Positions 54,871 through 64,000 of a stretch of DNA of 64,000 bases are shown here, one piece after another. Origin of the DNA: Anniella stebbinsi (lineage: Eukaryota; Chordata; Lepidosauria; Squamata; Anniellidae). Where the stretch lies: positions 101,960,609-102,024,608 of the forward strand of contig JARDYH010000003.1 in NCBI GenBank assembly GCA_029215795.1, read 5' to 3'. The translations under genes were made by a program, and so were the position numbers. The first letter of the stretch is position 1, and each line of letters opens with the position of its first letter. Under the pieces are notes generated by a model. That model saw only the letters and a program-made list of their open reading frames with translations, was not told the origin of the DNA and did no database searches.

Positions 54871-56602
54871 AGTTTTCTGGTAATGCAGTGATGTTCTTTC
54901 TATCCCAGGAAACAAAAATATTTAGGGTTGTTGTTGTTAGTCTTTTATATCTGGCATTTTTAAAATTGTTTTAGAAGGTAGAGCATTGTTTACTATTGAT
55001 TAGGTTTGATCTAAGTGCACAACAGATCAAAGGCATTGGGAGTAAGCAAAGCATGAGAACAAATACGTTCAAAACCTTGGAAACGTTTTGGATTCACATC
55101 TAGATTCCAGGTAGTATCATTCATAGATCCCATTTGTATCTATTTAAACAATGCTCTTGTGGCTTACATTTTGCATTACAGGGCAGGGGAGATCCTCAGG
55201 TGGACTGTTTTATTTAGAGTTTTATTTAAAAACAATATGATGGACTTTTGCTGTGTTGATATTTCTGAATGATAAGTGACAGAAGTACCTTCATCAAGCT
55301 TAGCACTCCCATTGTACAGCTAGAATAATGAAGCCTGCAATGAAATCAACTCAATTACAAATCAGATATCATACTCCTCATTTTTGGGGTTGTGGTTACT
55401 GCTACAAAGGACAGGCTCTAAGACTTTGTTTCTGTATGTGCGTTTCCCGCTTCTTTTTGGTGAACTTCTGTTGCATCTTGAATGGAGATTCCAGTCCTTT
55501 GTCATGTAGAGTGGTGTAAACACAACTCATAGAAGAGGATCAGCACCCAAGGTCAGTCTATGTCTGATTTCAACAATATTTTTAATTCACATTAGTGATT
55601 TATCTAAGAAAGTATGTTAAATCAGGTAGCTATAAAAATTCTGTCAATAAAACCTAGCTCTGAGAAGTACAAGAATTTATCTTCTATTCTTCTGACGATA
55701 ACATACAAACTAGGAAGAACTTGTGTCAATTGGAGCCCATGTACACAGTCAGTATGATCAAGTGTTAAAGCGTTCATTGGACTGTACAGTTCAAACTGCA
55801 GGTGGGAATTGCATATGTGAATGCAAACTACCTGCACATAGAAAAATAGCATGGCAGGAGGAAAGCTAGGTGGAACTCTTCTCTCCGACATGCTTCTTTT
55901 CTGTTTTTGTGGGGGAGAATTTAAAACACCACCCTCATTCTCCCACTCACACACTACAATCTGGGAGATTCTGCTGACTGTTTACATTGCCCCTCAGTTC
56001 GAGCTCTGATGTGCTCTTTACTTCTGGGTGAAAATAGATTAACTGGCCCAAGCCTTGAAAATAAAGTCAAAAATACACTTTCCACATAGCTTTATGGTTC
56101 TTTTTACCAACGTTTTTGTATTGCAAATACAGGGACTGAGGCCAAAGTTTGAAGGTGAAGAGGAGCCTTCTACTCTGTTGGGAAAAAAAAGATATCCGTA
56201 ACCCCACCCCGCAAAAAGCTGTGGAGATGGGAAAATGTGTGAGGAGAAAGGGTTAAGAACCCCCTGCCCCCAGCTGTGTTTTTTGACATATAGGTGTCTA
56301 TAAATGCAGTTCTGCCCTACGTCCCCACACAAGTCATTAGCCTTCACTGTTCTTAAGAGACCACCTGCCCAGCTATATGTATGCTAGTTGATAGTGACCT
56401 AAAAGAACCAAGTTCTGAAAAGGTTTTCTGCCTGGTCACATGAAGGCAATTCTTATACACTACAGGCAACCAGCAAATAGCTATTTGCAAGCTTGAACAA
56501 TGTTAATTTGAAAGTGATACCTCAGTGATTACCCAGTGTGTTTCAAGAAATAATTAGTTTTTTCAAGTAAACATTGTAAGCTCAGTTCACTTATTGGTCC
56601 TA
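54871..56602. other. Intergenic or distal 3' UTR DNA
   Basis: No transposon, RNA gene or domain recognised. Frames of about 100 codons (55622-55954, 56039-56347, minus) have no family resemblance. Confidence 0.45.
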
Positions 56603-56699
56603 TTCAGAAGACACCTTAAACCATGGCTTTAACCAGGGTGAATAAGGCAAAAAGCCTTCTTCACCCTAGTTAAAGCCATGGTTTAAGGTGTCTTCTGAA
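56603..56699. repeat. Near-perfect 46-bp-arm hairpin
   Basis: Left arm 56603-56648 and right arm 56654-56699 pair at 44 of 46 positions around an AAAAA loop. The ends read TTCAGAAGACACC, reminiscent of the MITE termini at 60703 and 62894, so it is probably a tiny palindromic transposon. The fold would also resemble a microRNA precursor if transcribed. Confidence 0.85.
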
Positions 56700-57584
56700 A
56701 GGGAACATAATGTTCTCCCTGCAGTAAAGGGGATAGAGACATTCATACACTCAAGCGACGTAGAGAATTTTTTTCTGGGCTGTAACAAGTGAACACATTG
56801 CTATTCCTGCATTTTTAAAGAATATTCATGTCAGGCAAAGATTGGTGAGGGAATGTTCCAGGACTAATATCTTATGGTTTGATGGTGCATGTGGCAGAGA
56901 GAATGAGGATGAGAGAAGGCACTCCTTAACAAGGAGCACAGATGTTCTAGACTTTGGAATGATTAAGCATCTAAGTTGCTGGTTTGATGCACGTTTTTTA
57001 TGCTTAGGACATCATGCTTAAGGCAAAAGACATGGAAACGTTGACTCTTCCTTCTTTGTGATGATTGGATTTTGTAGTTTGATCAAGTAGGAGTTGTGCA
57101 CTAATGTAAAAAGGTAAAATAGAATTAAAGTTGCAAAATTAGAATAAGGAAAACAAAAAAAAGTGGAGTGGGGAGTATGTCAGGCTGAGCTTGATTTGAG
57201 CTTGGATGTGTACACAATATTTCACAGTTCAGGGTAATCATTTTGCAATATAAGAACCTCAAAATGTGAGAAATAATTTTCCAGGGCAGGTCTGGGTATT
57301 TCTCTCCCTATCTCAGAATAGCAGCAAGCATTCTGAAATGGTAGCAGTTTTTTGTAAGATCATTTAACTTGTTCTTGGCATTGTAGCCAGCAGAAGAGCT
57401 GTTATTAAACTATCCATTGTTTCTCACAGCCTTCTCCTATGCATATTTACTTCTGAGCCCCACCGAGTTCAGTCAAGCATACTTACAAGTAAGTGTTCAT
57501 AGGATTACAGTCTCAGAAGACTCTATTAAGAAGTCAGAGTTGGTAGTCAGGAGCAGCTGAAATATATAATTGGAATTTATCACA
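56700..57584. other. Intergenic DNA with a short dispersed repeat
   Basis: 57430-57515 carries a copy of the 'tcctatgcatatttacttct...cataggattac' short repeat with inverted ends. Nothing else is recognised. Confidence 0.45.
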
Positions 57585-59430
57585 GAATCATAGAATAGTA
57601 GAGTTGGAAGGGGCCTATAAGGCCATCGAGTCCAACCCCCTGCTCAATGCAGGAATCCATCTTAAAGCAAACCTGACAGATGGCTGTCTAGTTGCCTCTA
57701 GAGTGGGAGAGCCCACAACCTCCCTAGGTAATTGGTTCTATTGTCGTACTGCTAAAACAGTCAGGAAGTTTTTCCTGATGTCCAGCCAGAATCTGGCTTC
57801 CTGGAACTTGAACTCATTATTCTGTGTCCTGCACTCTGGGATGATCAAGAAGAGATCCTGGCCCTCTTTCGTGTGACAACCTTTCAATTATTTGAAGAGT
57901 GCTATCATGTCTCCCTTCAATCTTCTCTTCTCCAGGCTAAACATGCCCAGTTCTTTCAATCTCCCCTCATAGGGCTTTGTTTCCAGACCCCTAATCATCC
58001 TCGTTGCCCTCCTCTGAACACACTCCAGCTTGTCTGCATCCTTCTTGAAGTGTGGTGCTCAGACCTGGATGCATTACTCAAGATGAGGTCTAAGCAGTGC
58101 CAAATAGAGGGGAACAAGTGCCTTGTGCAATTTGGAAGCTGTACTTCTATTAATGCATCCTAAAATAGCATTTGCTTTTTTTGCAGCCACATCACACTGT
58201 TGGCTCATATTCAGCTTGTGATCTATAATAATTCCAAGATCTTTCTCGCAGTATTGCTGAGCCAAGTATCCCCCATCTTGTAACTGTGCATTTGGTTTCT
58301 TTTTCCTAGGTGTAGAACTTGGCATTTTTATCCCTATTAAATTACATTCTGTTATTTTCAGCCCGGCTCTCCAGCCTATCAAGATCACTTTGAAGTTTGT
58401 TTCTGTCTTCCAGGGTATTAGCGATCCCACCCAATTTTGTGTTGTCTGCAAATTTGATAAGCATTCCCTGCACCTCCTCATCCATCATTAATAAAATTGT
58501 TGAAGAGCACTGGGCCCAGGACTGAGCCCTGCAGTACTCTGCTCGTTACCTCCCCCCAGTGTGAGAAGGTACCATTGATAAGCACTCTTTGAGTCTGATT
58601 CTGTATCCAACTGTGGATCCACCTAATAGTTGTTCCATCTATCCCACTTTTAGCTAATTTGTGAATCAGAATGTGATGGGGCACTTTAAGGTAGATTTTA
58701 GGTAGATTCCTGCATTGAGCAGGGGGTTGGACTCGATGGCCTTATAGGCCCCTTCCAACTCTACTATTCTATGATTCTATGACTTTGTCAACAGCTTTGC
58801 TAAAGTCAAGATATATTATGTTCACAGCATTCCCACAGTCCACAAGGGAAGTTACCCAATCAAAAAATGATTGGGTAACTAATCAAAAGATTAGTCTTGA
58901 CAGGATTTGTTTTTGACAAATCCATGCTGGCTTCTAGTAATCACTGCATTGTTTTCAAGGTGCTTACAGATTGACTTCTTTATAATCCGCTCCAAAAATT
59001 TCCCAGGGATGGATGTCAGACTGACTGGTCTGTAGTTCCCAGGTTCCTCCTTTTTGCCCTTTTAGAAGATAGGTACAACATTAGCCCTCCTACAGTCGTC
59101 CAGCACTTCACCCGCCTTCCATGATTTCTCAAAGATAATAGTCAGTGGTTCTGAGAGTTCTTCTGCCAGCTCCTTTAATACTCTAGGATGCAGTTCATCA
59201 GGTTCTGATGATTTGAACTTGTTCAAAGAAATTAGGTGTTCCTTGACCATTTGACCATTTGTTTATCAGTCTCAAACTGCAATCCTGATCCTTAAGCTTG
59301 TACTTCACTTTTTCCAGGGTGGTCATAGACCCACTTTTGGGAGGTGACAGAGCCAAAGTAGGAATTGAGCACTTCGGCCTTTTCTTTGTCCTCTGTTACC
59401 AATTTGCTATCCTCATGAAGCAGCTGAACC
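57585..59430 (-). mobile_element. CR1 LINE, minus strand, RT region to 3' end
   Basis: The 3' end is at about 57585 ('agaatcatagaatagtagag', the complement of the CR1 tail). Moving leftward in coding sense, minus-strand frames give FKSSEPDELHPRVLKELAEE and ANVVPIF near 59062-59250, an RT motif B-like VLQGSVLGPVLFNNFIND near 58478-58540, then KDLGIIIDHKLNMSQQCD and the C-terminus. Frameshifts separate these blocks, and a second CR1 tail is inserted at 58690. The length of about 1.8 kb makes it one of the longest LINE copies here. Confidence 0.85.
58690..58772 (+). mobile_element. CR1 3' end nested in opposite-strand CR1
   Basis: The sequence 'ttcctgcattgagcaggggg', 'ttggactcgatggccttata' and 'ccttccaactctactattct' is the canonical CR1 3' tail in plus orientation inside the minus-strand CR1. 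It is about 80 bp, severely 5'-truncated. Confidence 0.85.
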
Positions 59431-60379
59431 ACCATTTAGCCATCCCCCTTTCCGTTTTAACAGAGACTGTGATTCAATATTTTCAAATAAGACGGTTTGG
59501 GCAATTCTGAGAGCTCTATATGAAAGATCTTGCATGCCAAAAGATCTGGTTTCATAGTGAATTCTGAATACAAAATAAATCTCAGAGAAAGCTTTTCCTT
59601 GGAGGAAGGAGCATCATGTGTCAGAGGGATCCGTGCAGTCTCTTGTGATGATGGGAGCCCTTTGCTGCCTGCTCATTGGCTTTTGTTCTTGAGGAAGAAG
59701 GGAGCAAGGAATAGAGAGCAATGGCTGAAGTAGGGTTTTTGTGTGTTCATATTGAGCACTCGAAGGGCAATGAAGAAGGTGAGCAACGTTATTCCCCAAT
59801 ATGCAGAAAGTTTTTTATAATCAGGGGAAAGTCAATGATGTAGTTCTCCTGCTTGCTATTTGAAGTGGTACAATCTAGTTGCTTTTTTATTTTATTTTAT
59901 TTTATTTTTGCATATTTGAATCAACCATCAGTTGAATTATTCCCCGCTATAGCTAAACTGGGAGTTTTCGGATGCCCAGCTAATGATACTAACGTCCTGA
60001 TTCTAACTATATTTACCTATGCACATTCTTCTTGAAATTCTATGCAATGCATTTAGCCTTGGGCTTTCTGAAATATGCCCAAATTCATGGTGGATAAAAA
60101 CAAATTATTATTTTATAGATCATAGATTGAAATTGGATTTTATTTTTAAGGGATAATTATGTGAAAATTAACTTTAAAAATAACCTAGTTTAAAATGTAA
60201 TCTAAATACAATATGAACATAAAGATTACTTGTAATCTCTTAAATTTGAATTGGTGTCTCTTTTATCAAATTCCTTACTACGTAAAAAAACTGAACAACT
60301 TATAGGAAATATCTGACTTGAGGTCAAGGATTATGAATATAATATAGCAGGTGGTGTACTATATTATTACGTTCAATAA
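59431..60379. other. Intergenic DNA with an (ATTTT)n tract
   Basis: A (TTTTA)n run lies at 59885-59909. No gene recognised; AT-rich throughout. Confidence 0.5.
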
Positions 60380-60702
60380 TTTATTAAAAAGATTAATATC
60401 TTGCCCTTCTGCCCAATTTGAGGTAGTCTCACAACTCATCAATCAAAAAGAAATTCTCCCAAATAATCAAATCTACAATAAAGACTGAAAATAAGAAGTT
60501 AAACAAAGCAATAGATGATAACAAATGGGTAAGGCAGGAAAAATGTAGATCACAAAATATAGCCAAGCATCCATAAGGAATCAAAGCCTTTCCAGAACAA
60601 AAATGTCTTCAGCCTGCAATGAAGTGGCATCAAGGAAGGGGTCAAATGGATTTTCTGGGGCAGGGCATTTTGAAGCCAAGGCATAGCGACAGAGAAGGCA
60701 GT
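60380..60702 (-). mobile_element. L2-type LINE fragment, minus strand, left part
   Basis: Begins with a tail-like 'ttattaaaaagattaatatc' and continues with 'cagcctgcaatgaagtggca' and 'cagagaaggcagt', typical of the complement of an L2 C-terminal region. The MITE at 60703 splits it from 60927-61340. Confidence 0.5.
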
Positions 60703-60926
60703 GGCTCAATTCGGACGACTCAATAAACAACTGGTGTGGGGGAAACAGTCAGTTGTTTTGACTATTGTGTCATCCGAATGCTGCCATAGTCAACTCAGCG
60801 CTGATCCTCATCCACAAAACAGTTGATTATTTATTACCATGTTGTGTGGGGAGTGCCCCCTAGGGTTAGGGTTAGGGTTAGGGTTAGTCAACCCACCATT
60901 GACTATCGTGTCGTCCGAATTGAGCC
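60703..60926. mobile_element. MITE with 17-bp perfect TIRs, carrying a TTAGGG array
   Basis: Perfect inverted termini GGCTCAATTCGGACGAC / GTCGTCCGAATTGAGCC enclose 224 bp. It is flanked by AGT on both sides (60700-60702 and 60927-60929), and joining the flanks restores a continuous L2-like 'gaaggcagtatctcatg'. The interior contains inverted 'aacaactg...cagttg' and 'gtcaac' parts and a telomere-type array. No coding. Confidence 0.9.
60861..60886 (+). repeat. Interstitial (TTAGGG)n array, about four units
   Basis: TAGGGT followed by TAGGGT units for roughly 26 bp, the vertebrate telomere motif, lying inside the MITE at 60703-60926. It is short, so chance expansion of an internal 'gggtta' word is possible. 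Confidence 0.9.
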
Positions 60927-61340
60927 AGTATCTCATGTTCCTGCCAGTCAAGCTTCAGATATTGGTGGAAGGGCCAGTCCACTGACTTCAGGGAGCAGGC
61001 AGCTTCATATGAGAGAGCTTTGGCTATTGGGAGGTGTGGAAATGTCATAAGTAAAAAGTAAAAAGTTAATATGGCAGAAGTGGGTACTTCAAGTATTGTG
61101 ATCCTAAGCCATTTGGGACTTTAAAAGTAATAACCAGCACTTTGAATTGGGCCTAGAAACAGATTGGCAGGCACTGCAGATGGTATAATAAGGGATGTTC
61201 ACAGTAACTTGCTCTGAGGCAGCATTCTGCATTAGCTGAAATTCCAAGTTGCACTTCAGAGGCAGCCCATGCAGAGCATGCTCCATGAATCCATCTTCAA
61301 TGTAACTAACACATGTCTGACCATGGTCAGGACTGCCTTC
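60927..61340 (-). mobile_element. L2-type LINE fragment, minus strand, right part
   Basis: Contains 'atcctaagccatttgggact', 'taataaccagcactttgaat' and 'agaaacagattggcaggcac', matching the complement of the L2 C-terminal peptide region at 28090-28170 and 35695-35760. The coding frame is lost. Confidence 0.7.
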
Positions 61341-61451
61341 TCCAGGCAGGATGCAGCTGGCACACGAACCTCAACTTAGAAATGTCTGTAATTCTACCAA
61401 ACAGCATGGACACTTTCCATGTCAAGGAGAAACACTCTTTGTTTAATACAA

Positions 61452-61645
61452 CTAGGACCTTAATTCAGTGGTAGAGTATCTGCTTTGCATGCCGAAGGTC
61501 ACAGGTTCAATCCCTGGCATCTCCAGGTACTGTTGGAAAAATTCCTGGCTGAAAATCTGGAGAACTGCTGTCTGTCAGTGTTGACAATACTGGGTTAGAT
61601 GGACCAAGGGTCTGACTCAGAATAAGGCAGTTTCCTAGTGTCCTA
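61452..61645 (+). mobile_element. tRNA-Ala-derived SINE
   Basis: The head resembles tRNA-Ala(TGC): A-box-like 'ttcagtggtagag' (61464-61476), anticodon region 'ctttgcatg', B box GGTTCAATCC (61504-61513), then 'ctggcatctcca'. The body has 'aaaatctggagaactgctgt' and 'gttagatggaccaagggtct', ending in 'aaggcagtttcctagtgtcc'. It is not a functional tRNA gene because the acceptor stem is incomplete and a SINE body follows. Confidence 0.85.
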
Positions 61646-61848
61646 TCAGCTTTGCTTCTGAAGAGGTCTGAGCATTTAGACTGATATTAAAGGAGCAAGT
61701 GTTCTCAGGTGGGATGGAAGCAGCCTCTTACAGACCCACGTCTAGATGATATAAGCCAACACGTTAACATCTAAAAGGGCCCAGACAGTAAGAGGCTTAA
61801 ATAAAAAGACAAAACCAAGAATGGCTATTATTCAGAGTCATTCTAGGC

Positions 61849-61984
61849 CAGTCTTCTGCAACCTGCTGTCCTCCAGATGTTTTGGACTACAACTCCAATC
61901 AGCCCCAGCCAGCATGTCCAACAGTCTCGGATGCTGGAAGTTATAGTCCAAAACATCTGGAAGGTACCAGGTTGGGAATAGCTG
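61849..61984. mobile_element. Short hAT-like MITE (CAG...CTG ends), copy 2
   Basis: 136 bp from CAGTCTTCTGCAACCTG to CCAGGTTGGGAATAGCTG. Flanks TTCTAGGC (61841-61848) and TTCTAGAC (61985-61992) agree at 7 of 8 positions, consistent with an aged 8-bp hAT duplication. The interior is a fold-back ('agatgttttggactacaact' against 'agttatagtccaaaacatct'). Confidence 0.85.
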
Positions 61985-62893
61985 TTCTAGACAATATTGT
62001 GCCATATACAAGTTCTGTAAACCACCTGCCTTATTAATTATCCAGGTTTTTTAAAAATCAATTTACGACAAAGCGGTATATGTTGCAGAGCAAACTACGT
62101 ATTCAAGTGAATTCATTAGCCAATGATTCCTGGCAGGATGGATTTCAATGTTTACTTTTAATGGTAATTTATAACCATTTCCCACAGCTGTGTGTGTGTG
62201 TGTGTGTGTTTTTAAGGCAGAAGTGGTGCCTAAATGTTGGCTACTATTTGAAGTCCAATTATTCTTTTAATAGTGGTGTCTACTAAATCCAAACTGTGTT
62301 GGAATAAAGAAGTTGTATTTTAGAAAGCTTGTCTTTTCTGTTACCTAACCTAGCAGTCCTCAATTTCATAATTTATCTAAATATTTATATAGGGCATATA
62401 CAGTCCACCCTATCCACCGTCAGAGAGTATAAAAATCCAAGTACCAAGAATATGGTCAAAATAAAATAGTTTAGATTTTTTTTAAAAAAAATATATGCTT
62501 CTTCAACAGTTTCCCATGCAAAAGAGTCTTATGGAAGTTGTGGCTTAGACTCCAGCAAATGTCAGGAGGAAGAGAGTCCCAATGCTGTAGACTCCCCATT
62601 CCCGAATGCTCCTTTGTATGCCCTTATTGTTCTAACTTGTAATCTGTGTAGTTTTAGGGGCCACTCTATTCTCCAAACAGTAGTCTTGGAACAGAATGAT
62701 GTCTTACTACACAAACTGATCTCCGCAAATAGCCAGCCCCATGATAAAATTGGTGGTACCATCCCACAGTAAGTGTTTTACAGTTATGGAGAACATGCGT
62801 GCTTAGGCATGTGTGTCATCGGTTGTCATGGTAACAGAAGGAGGAGAGTGGCCCTTGAGAGTGGTTAGGAGTGGAGGAGAAAAGAAAGACAGA
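61985..62893. other. Intergenic DNA with a (GT)n tract
   Basis: A (TG)n run lies at 62190-62209. No gene or classified repeat was found. Confidence 0.5.
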
Positions 62894-63410
62894 GGCTGGG
62901 TTCAGACAACATGATAAGCCGTGGGTGATTAGGCAACCATCCATTGTGCTGCTTATCGTGTCGTCTGGCAGGAAACGGACAACGGACGGTGTGCTATTTC
63001 TCCTTAATAAGCAATGGAGAAAAACAATGGGCTGCTCCGTTGCTTATCCAGAGACCCATTGCTTTAACATGTCGTGTGGTGGACTCCAATATCAAAGTTA
63101 ATGCACTGAGTGCACTATTTTGGGAGTGCATAGAGTTCTCCAGCAGGAGCACCCAAAAGCGCCCTGGCCACTCCTCTACAGCCGGCAGAACTTGCAAGGG
63201 CTGATGGGATAGCCCTGGGAAGAGGAAGGGCAGAGCACTGGATGGCCGGAATGTCACTTGAGTGCAGTGTCAACTATTCACATGCTCAAGGGCAGCCTTA
63301 GCCGTGCAACTGCAGTGGGGTGACATGTCGTGTGGGGAGCACCTGCGCAATAACGCACTGTCAGTTGCCTGTTCCTTCTCCGTTGCCTAATATGTTGTCT
63401 CAGCGCAGCC
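62894..63410. mobile_element. 517-bp non-autonomous element, GGCTGGGTTCAGACAAC end
   Basis: The left end GGCTGGGTTCAGACAACATG and the complement of the right end (GGCTGCGCTGAGACAACATA) are inverted repeats. It is flanked by AGA on both sides (62891-62893 and 63411-63413). The termini resemble those at 60703 (GGCTCAATTCGGACGAC), so it looks like a longer relative with the same 3-bp duplication. Internal 'catgtcgtgtggtgg' and 'catgtcgtgtggggag' repeats are present. Apparent frames are not conserved proteins I know. Confidence 0.75.
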
Positions 63411-64000
63411 AGAGGAGGAGGCAAAAAGAAAAGAGGAAGCCATTGGAGGGAATTTGGGAAGATTAGAAAGAGAAGGCAACATTGGATAGAATGTCTGTTA
63501 GGAGCAGGGAATTGGGCAGCCTGCCACGGTGAACAGTATTTCAGGAGCGGCATCAAGAACTTTACCCCAGCAATGCACAGTTCACTGTAAAGTTCTCCTG
63601 GGCAAACCCCACTGAAATGGTTTCAGTGGGTCCTGTCAGGAAAGCTCCCAAGATGGATTGTGCCCTGATGTGCAGCTGAAGCCCAGGAAGGCATCTCAGA
63701 GCATCACAAAGGAAGAGGGCTGGTCAGAAGCACCTAGTTGTGCTCCATGGAGTTTTGGCAGGGAGCAAACTGAAGTCATCCTACTACAGAATAGAGCCTG
63801 GTAGCTGGAATGACCTGCAATTTTCTCCACAGGTGTTCACCACCTCCTCCCTGAATCAATGGGCCCTCAGGATGCAAGGTGGACATGAAACACTAGTATT
63901 TTTTTACTGTCCCCTTACTTCATTGCAGCACACCCCACATCCTAAGAGGAAAGGTCTCTGTTCTAACAAGACGTACATTAAAAACCTTCCCCTCATCGGA
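63411..64000. other. Intergenic DNA to window end
   Basis: No repeat termini, RNA gene or coding signal was identified. Confidence 0.45.

Noticed and set aside
61452..61530. tRNA-Ala gene
   Set aside because: A and B boxes are present, but the acceptor stem is not complementary and the sequence continues into a SINE body.

Overview
This is vertebrate nuclear DNA, most likely from a squamate reptile (lizard or snake). That inference rests on the repeat mixture: CR1, L2 and other APE-type LINEs, a tRNA-Ala-like SINE, a CORE/MIR-like SINE, hAT and Harbinger-like MITEs, and many AC, GA and AAT microsatellites. It also rests on one intronless vertebrate Kv1 potassium channel gene. No bacterial or viral gene organisation is present.

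The only gene I can defend as intact and functional is KCNA5 (Kv1.5), on the + strand at 52209-54158. It sits in a CpG-rich island of about 51.6-53 kb. A 32-codon upstream ORF overlaps its start codon, and a poly(A) signal lies near 54847. The 649-residue product has the T1 domain, six membrane segments, the voltage-sensor arginines, the TVGYGD filter, PVP hinge and C-terminal ETDL. Its N-terminus is long and holds pure-codon Ala, Pro, Glu and Gln runs.

The rest is intergenic DNA built from nested, mostly dead transposons. At 1.4-11 kb there are L2, CR1 and other LINE pieces, with a near-complete L2 reverse transcriptase at 9.1-10.8 kb. At 15-17 kb there are CR1 3' ends and small MITEs. At 18.1-24.7 kb there is a possible solo LTR followed by a long decayed APE-type LINE whose catalytic YADD reads YANN. 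At 26.7-29.7 kb there is a LINE/CR1/L2 mosaic and a pair of facing MITEs. At 31-32.3 kb lies a Ty3/gypsy-like pol relic. At 37-44 kb lie SINEs, hAT fold-back elements and an unusual GC-rich zone of consecutive large hairpins (41.2-42.3 kb). At 57.6-63.4 kb there are CR1 and L2 copies, a SINE and MITEs, one carrying a short TTAGGG array.

The most informative repeat is a non-autonomous family present in four copies of exactly 355 bp (2356, 19369, 28964, 47066), plus partial copies. Each full copy is flanked by a 3-bp direct repeat (TAT, TGT, TAT, TAA) and is full of GCGCAT/ATGCGC motifs. A second family, about 320 bp of fold-back sequence starting TAGGGTGACC, shows perfect 8-bp target duplications at three copies, which marks it as hAT-derived. 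I found no new gene system. The novelty here lies in these repeats, the hairpin cluster, and the 5' leader and N-terminus of KCNA5.
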